NCBI RefSeq assembly: GCF_000090795.2
Contig: NW_003546432.1
Location: 97,955-119,666 of the forward strand
Origin: Amphimedon queenslandica
Lineage: Eukaryota; Porifera; Demospongiae; Haplosclerida; Niphatidae
Length of the DNA stretch: 21,712 nucleotides
Reading direction: 5' to 3'
In this document: positions 18,501 to 21,712 of the stretch, one piece after another
How the letters are laid out: each line of letters begins with the position of its first letter
Position numbering within the stretch: the first letter of the stretch is position 1
Notes under the pieces: generated by a model
Databases searched by the model: none
Seen by the model: the letters and a program-made list of their open reading frames with translations, nothing else
Told to the model about the DNA's origin: nothing
Made by a program: the position numbers and the translations under genes

Positions 18501-21264
18501 AGCTCAAAAAAGAGAAAGGGAGAGAGAGATACCGTATAGCACAAAAATTTGGAGGGACAAAAATTTGGCGAATTTGGCGAATAGAGTTTCATTCGCCAAA
18601 ATAAAAACCGCCATTTTGAGCCTTTATACGCATGCTCAATGGCACGTGGCCACTAATTCGCCAAATTAAAATCCGCCAATAACCAAAATTTAGCAATTCG
18701 CCAAATTTTACTCCCTCCAAAATTTCCGGCTATACGGTACATGTACATGTACTTCATTGTGCAGGTACAGGTACATACAAGATTATACATGTACATGTAT
18801 ATTTACATATACATGTAAGTACATGTATAATTACATGTTCAGTACTGACTACATGTACAATGTACATGCAATACTCAGTATCTTATAATTGATGTTTTCT
18901 TACTTTTCTCCAATCAGCAAAGAAGTTATTACAAAAGACGTCCTTTGACGTATAATCATGATCCAACATTTTAGCAAAAAATGTAGCAGCTTCTTCAGCT
19001 GCTTCTGATAACTTCATCGGCTTACCTAATGGAGAGAGAGAGAACAGGGTTTATATAAAATATACAATAATGAATTACAAATACACATGCATGTACATTA
19101 CCATTATACTCTGGACGTAAACATCATCCGCATGATAAACAGATAATTAATACATGTACATGTAAATAACATGCATTAATACATGGTCTCATGTTACTAT
19201 CATGTGCAAAAACAGCATTTACATGTAACCATGCAATGTGAACAATAATTTATTTTAAAAATATTACACAGTAAAGTTTTATATAGTATTTTATATAGTA
19301 ATACATGTACATGTATGTTTATACATTGTACATGTATAGCAACAATATCGTACATGTAAATCTACATGTACATGTACATGTACATGTAGTACATGTAAGT
19401 ACATTTTCCTTACCATTATAATAAAACTTTACATCAGACGGTAACCTTTCATAAGGAGGAGCAAAATAAGGACCCTACATAATACAACACAATAAACCAC
19501 ACCCATAACCACGCCTACTAATTACCTTATGCTCCAGCGTCAACCACTTCACTCCTTCAGGGTGTGGCTCCTCGTCCCACCACCTCCAAACCTCCCTCTC
19601 CTCCTCTTTCTTCTTCCCTTTGACTGGGGTACCTCCCACGTCCTTCCCAGGAGTGCCAGAACCTTTTTTAGAATCGCTCGTCTTTTTAGCGGGTGTGGCC
19701 TTTTTGGCAGAGGAGGGTGTGGTCTTTTTAAGGGTCGGGTCTTTTTTTATTTTTGTCGTGGGCGTGTCTGGTTTGGAGACTGAGTTTTTGCGTGAGGATG
19801 AGGGTTTCTTTGTCGAAGTCGGTGTTTTTGTTGAAGGAGTTTTCTTGGGAGTTGAAGCCTTCTTCTCTATAAATGCACATGTACATGTACATGTAAATAT
19901 TAATATGACACAAAATGTACAAATTACTTTGTATACAATTACATGTAAAAAACATAAAATACAAAGCCCATGGTTTCTTCAAAAAATGGCTTCAAAATCA
20001 CCCCAAATTTTTATTTCATTTTCTGATACATATTGATGTCCTTATGCTGTAAAGAAAGTTTGAGCTGATTCCGACTTCAATTTTTCGAGTTATGGCTGTT
20101 TTTAAAATGACCAATTTTTGAAAATACCCAAGGCTATAGCCCATGGTTTTTTTGGAAAAACGGCTCCAAAATCACCCCAAATTTTTATTACATTTTTTGA
20201 TACATATTAATGTCCTTATGCTATGTAGAAAGTTTGAGCTGATTCCGACTTCAATTTTTCAAGTTACGGCCATTTAAAAAATGACAAAATTTTGAAAAAT
20301 ACCCAAGGCTATAGCCCATGATTTTTTGGAAAAATGGCTCCAAAATCACCCCAAATTTTTATTACATTTTCTGATACATATTGATGCCCTTATGTTATGT
20401 AGAAAGTTTGAGCTGATTCCAACTTCAGTTTTTCGAGATATGGCCATTTTTAAAAATGGCCAATTTTTGAAAAATACCTAAGGCTTATAGCCCCACAATG
20501 AACTTTCTAAGATGTCAGTACTCATTCTCCATCATACGGTCAGCACTACGATGTCTGAGGGGATCACGGTCGAAGGTTCGCTTTGTAAACTCAGTTGATT
20601 TCTCGAGGGCCATGGCTGATGCCCACTTTAATTTTTAATTAATTATTTTATTTATAACTTTCTCAACATTTCCTGTATATTATTAATTCCTTTTTGTTTA
20701 TTTCTCTTCTCTTGTTTTCTTTTAATAAAAATATTTTAAGGGCTCAGTTCCCTTTTTAATAGGCTTATAGCCCATGGTTTTTTTTTGGAAAAATGGCTCC
20801 GAAATCACCCCAAATTTTTATTATATTTTCTGATACATAATGATGTCCTTATGCTGTATAAAAAGTTTGAGCTGATTCCGACCTCAATTTTTCGAGTTAT
20901 GACCATTTTAAAAAATGGCCAATTTGTGAAAAATACCCAAGGCTATAAGCCCATGGTTTTTTTAAATGGCTTCAAAATCACCCCAAATTTTTATTACATT
21001 TTCTGATACATATTGATGTTCTAATGCTGTATAAAAAGTTTCTGATTCTGACTAGAACTTTTTGAATAATGACCATTTAAAAGATGCTCTTAACAAACAA
21101 TTCTCACCGTCTGAAACTGATTTCTTTGGTTTCTTAGCAACTGGTTTAAAGTCATCATCATCATCATCAGGACTGCCTCCTGACCCCTCCCAATCATTGT
21201 CTTCATCTTTCATTCCATTCTCATCATCACCATCATCAGACACTGGAGACTTCTTCCTCTTAAC
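12199..21264 (-). CDS. TOP1: DNA topoisomerase I (type IB), copy A; 5' end outside window
   Basis: Nuclear type IB topoisomerase, which relaxes supercoils through a transient 3'-phosphotyrosyl nick. Fifteen exons, read right to left: 21264-21108, 19866-19526, 19474-19414, 19025-18904, 18328-17954, 17471-17391, 16819-16704, 16392-16280, 16214-16126, 15802-15722, 14850-14736, 14445-14318, 13327-13233, 13176-13098, 12372-12199 (stop TAA). All junctions are GT-AG and phases join to 708 codons plus stop. Exons 1-2 encode the Lys/Asp/Ser-rich N-terminal tail. The core starts near WRWWDEE (residue ~145). PPGLFRGRG is in exon 5, followed by the linker coiled coil in exons 13-14. Catalytic residues, human numbering: Arg488 (LALRAGNEK), Lys532 ([10 protein letters not shown]), Arg590 (KVFRTYN), His632 (LCNHQR) and Tyr723 (SKLNYLDPR; codon 12330-12328). 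Exon 1 opens in phase 0 after an acceptor, so the start codon lies to the right of the window. Family identity is certain; exon ends were placed by eye. Confidence 0.96.
12464..12500. other. GC-rich hairpin AACGACCTGG...CCAGGTCGTT
   Basis: A 37-bp imperfect palindrome: 10-bp outer arms AACGACCTGG/CCAGGTCGTT around a second inverted repeat GGGGGC-GTA-GCCCCC. It stands out from the AT-rich surroundings. It lies directly beside the MITE at 12501 and could be part of that element or a separate insertion. It is in the intron before the last TOP1 exon. Confidence 0.7.
12501..12828. mobile_element. 328-bp MITE with CCTATAATTGATTTCACCA inverted ends
   Basis: Perfect 19-bp inverted ends at 12501-12519 and 12810-12828. 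The interior holds a (TA)n run (about 12525-12552), a GC-rich CACCCGCCCACG block and ACAAAATGGCGGC (12661-12673). It is inserted in the last TOP1 intron of copy A. No clear target duplication was found, and the copy B equivalent is at or beyond the window edge. Confidence 0.75.
13509..14093. mobile_element. MITE with CAGG(G/C)TTTCAT ends, interrupted by a hAT-type MITE
   Basis: Left end CAGGGTTTCATA; reverse complement of the right end ACAGGCTTTCATG. AATG flanks both sides (13505-13508, 14094-14097), and copy B has the uninterrupted site (AAATGCAATGTACAC, 1155-1169). Without the nested element it is about 200 bp. It contains a G9 run (13525-13533) and a C11 run (13548-13558) that can pair as a hairpin. 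Confidence 0.75.
13675..14048. mobile_element. 374-bp hAT-type MITE with 8-bp target duplication
   Basis: Ends TAGAGATGTACC and the complement of GGTACATCTTTA are inverted repeats. GTACATTC is repeated exactly on both sides (13667-13674, 14049-14056), the 8-bp duplication typical of hAT transposition. The interior is rich in ATCGG/CCGAT words and has no ORF. It sits inside the older MITE at 13509-14093. Confidence 0.9.
14897..15669. mobile_element. ~770-bp non-autonomous element with GGGGCGAGC ends and internal hairpins
   Basis: Begins GGGGCGAGCATGAGC and ends GATGGCTCGCCCC, in the intron between exons 10 and 11. It contains two direct repeats of about 218 bp, each ending in a CAGACCCC...GGGGTCTG hairpin (15345-15376, and a perfect 12-bp stem CAGACCCCGGCC at 15563-15590) followed by AATATGCATGCA. 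It also holds an E-box CACGTG (15014-15019) and CAAGATGGCGGA (15055-15066). No target duplication is clear, so the boundaries are less certain than for the other elements. Confidence 0.6.
15962..16092. mobile_element. Palindromic MITE flanked by TA, copy A
   Basis: Orthologous to the element at 1836-1964. Ends CTGTATAGCGGGTAA and the complement of ACCCACTAATACAG, with TA on both sides (15960-15961, 16093-16094). It lies in the intron between exons 9 and 10 of TOP1 copy A. The interior includes ATATGGCGAATG near 16022, a word lost in the copy B version. Confidence 0.75.
16798..17190. repeat. Tandem duplication in copy A copying the first bases of exon 7
   Basis: About 195 bp are present twice in a row. 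TAGCTAAATCCTTCTCTCCC at 16801 recurs as TTGCTAAACCCTTCTCTCCC near 16995, each followed by TACATGTA words, ATTAAATTTTAATTA and AATTGAATT. The right copy therefore holds a stray fragment of the exon 7 start plus its acceptor. Copy B has only one copy (from about 3013). Confidence 0.7.
17566..17880. repeat. Two tandem copies of the ~175-bp intronic repeat, forward orientation
   Basis: Each copy has AGCTCAAACTT(T/G)CTA, AGGACATCAATATGTATCTG and AAAATGTAATAAAAATTT, with GGAGCCATTTT near its end. The copies start about 17566 and 17741. They lie immediately downstream of exon 5 (its donor is at 17953-17952) and are inverted relative to the array at 19968-21085. Confidence 0.85.
18532..18737. mobile_element. 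206-bp palindromic MITE flanked by TA
   Basis: Ends CCGTATAGCACAAAAATTTG and the complement of CAAAATTTCCGGCTATACGG, with TA on both sides (18530-18531, 18738-18739). The arms carry repeated TTGGCGAAT words. The interior has an E-box CACGTG (18643-18648) and ACCGCCATTTTG (18607-18618), the complement of CAAAATGGCGGT. It lies in the intron between TOP1 exons 4 and 5. Its ends resemble those of the 1836/15962 pair, suggesting a related family. Confidence 0.85.
19968..21085. repeat. Five tandem copies of the ~175-bp intronic repeat, reverse orientation
   Basis: Copies begin with CCCATG(G/A)TTTTTT near 19968, 20140, 20317, 20771 and 20950. Each carries ATGGCTCCAAAATCACCCCA, TTTCTGATACATATTGATG and GAGCTGATTCCGACTTCAAT. 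A 267-bp insertion interrupts the array at 20494-20760. The pseudogene has a single copy at the matching place, so either the array expanded in A or it was lost in B. Confidence 0.9.
20494..20760. mobile_element. 267-bp insertion flanked by 13-bp duplications, with a 32-codon ORF
   Basis: AGGCTTATAGCCC occurs on both sides (20481-20493, 20761-20773); other repeat copies have GGCTATAG, so the shared extra T supports a true target duplication. That length fits LINE-machinery insertion, but no poly(A) tail is seen. On the minus strand, ATG at 20613-20611 opens a short ORF ([12 protein letters not shown]..., ending MMENEY and TGA at 20518-20516) that is more GC-rich than its flanks. The peptide is not recognised; it may be a piece of a host gene. 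Confidence 0.6.
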
Positions 21265-21712
21265 CTGTAACACAAGTACAACAAAAAAGGTAAAAAATTT
21301 AAGGGAATAAGGACATCCTGAGATATTTTAAAAACATATAAACATGTAAATATACAGTACACCTATATGAGTTAATAATTGCATGACAGCTAAATGTAGT
21401 ACACTATACAACATATTCTACGCCGTGATGAAGCAGGGGGTATAGGCACAGTAGAACACTCTCCTCTAATTATTATCTACTCTTGACAACATGTAGTATA
21501 TAGTATTTACGTACATGTACATATACTTCTTATTATGGGCCATAATAAGGTCTAGCTACATGTACATGTACATGTACACATGTAAGAATGAAGCTATAGT
21601 GGTCTCTACATGTGAATACTGTACATATACACATTTTCATGCATGTACATGTACAAGTATTATATTTTATATTATTAATGAATATTGTATAATACATGTG
21701 TTATATTAATAA
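21265..21712. other. TOP1 copy A intron upstream of the first visible exon
   Basis: The sequence ends with TACATGTA clusters and AT-rich DNA. No start codon with a TOP1-like N-terminus and usable donor was found on the minus strand, so the missing 5' exon(s) should lie to the right. The plus-strand ORF over the TACATGTA words is not convincing. Confidence 0.55.

Noticed and set aside
19529..20036. Plus-strand ORFs rich in Phe/Gly/Val
   Set aside because: They lie opposite TOP1 exon 2, whose minus-strand frame continues the TOP1 alignment with correct splice phases.

Overview
The window looks like nuclear DNA of an early-branching animal, most likely a demosponge of the Amphimedon type. The evidence is AT-rich sequence, genes with many short introns (one of 54 bp), a death-domain/ankyrin protein carrying a 2A-like motif, and very frequent TACATGTA-type palindromes and MITEs in introns. 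The species is an inference. No rRNA, tRNA or CRISPR array was seen.

All three gene-sized units lie on the minus strand. On the right (12199-21264) is a DNA topoisomerase IB gene (TOP1, copy A). It has 15 in-frame exons with canonical splice sites, the full core and C-terminal catalytic domain, and all five catalytic residues. Its N-terminal exon(s) lie beyond the right edge. In the middle (8302-11706) is a two-exon gene predicted to encode about 1116 residues: hydrophobic N-terminus, 2A-like recoding motif, death domain, an unrecognised helical region, about 15 ankyrin repeats and a short tail. On the left (from 7950 to beyond the left edge) is a second TOP1 copy in the same orientation (copy B). 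It lacks exons 3-5 and 10, most of exon 11 and much of exons 1 and 2. It also carries a 4-nt frameshift, a Gly codon at the first catalytic Arg, and two lost splice donors, so it is a pseudogene.

Comparing the introns of A and B gives empty sites that date several insertions. Copy B holds a 230-bp MITE and a 3512-bp element (3187-6698) with ATT target duplications. The body of the larger element is almost entirely tandem repeat: 32 units of 61 bp, then a second array of about 32-bp units, both resembling its own terminal repeats. Copy A holds a 374-bp hAT-type MITE (8-bp target duplication) nested inside another MITE, a roughly 770-bp element with internal hairpins, and palindromic TA-flanked MITEs. 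It also has an expanded 175-bp intronic tandem repeat interrupted by a 267-bp insertion flanked by 13-bp duplications. One TA-flanked MITE occurs in both copies and so predates the duplication.

The most interesting signals are the 2A/death-domain/ankyrin gene, which could yield two protein forms from one mRNA; the satellite-bodied transposon; and a YY1-like ATGGCG core that recurs in several otherwise unrelated MITEs. TOP1 is a housekeeping gene, and nothing in the sequence links its function to that of the death-domain gene.
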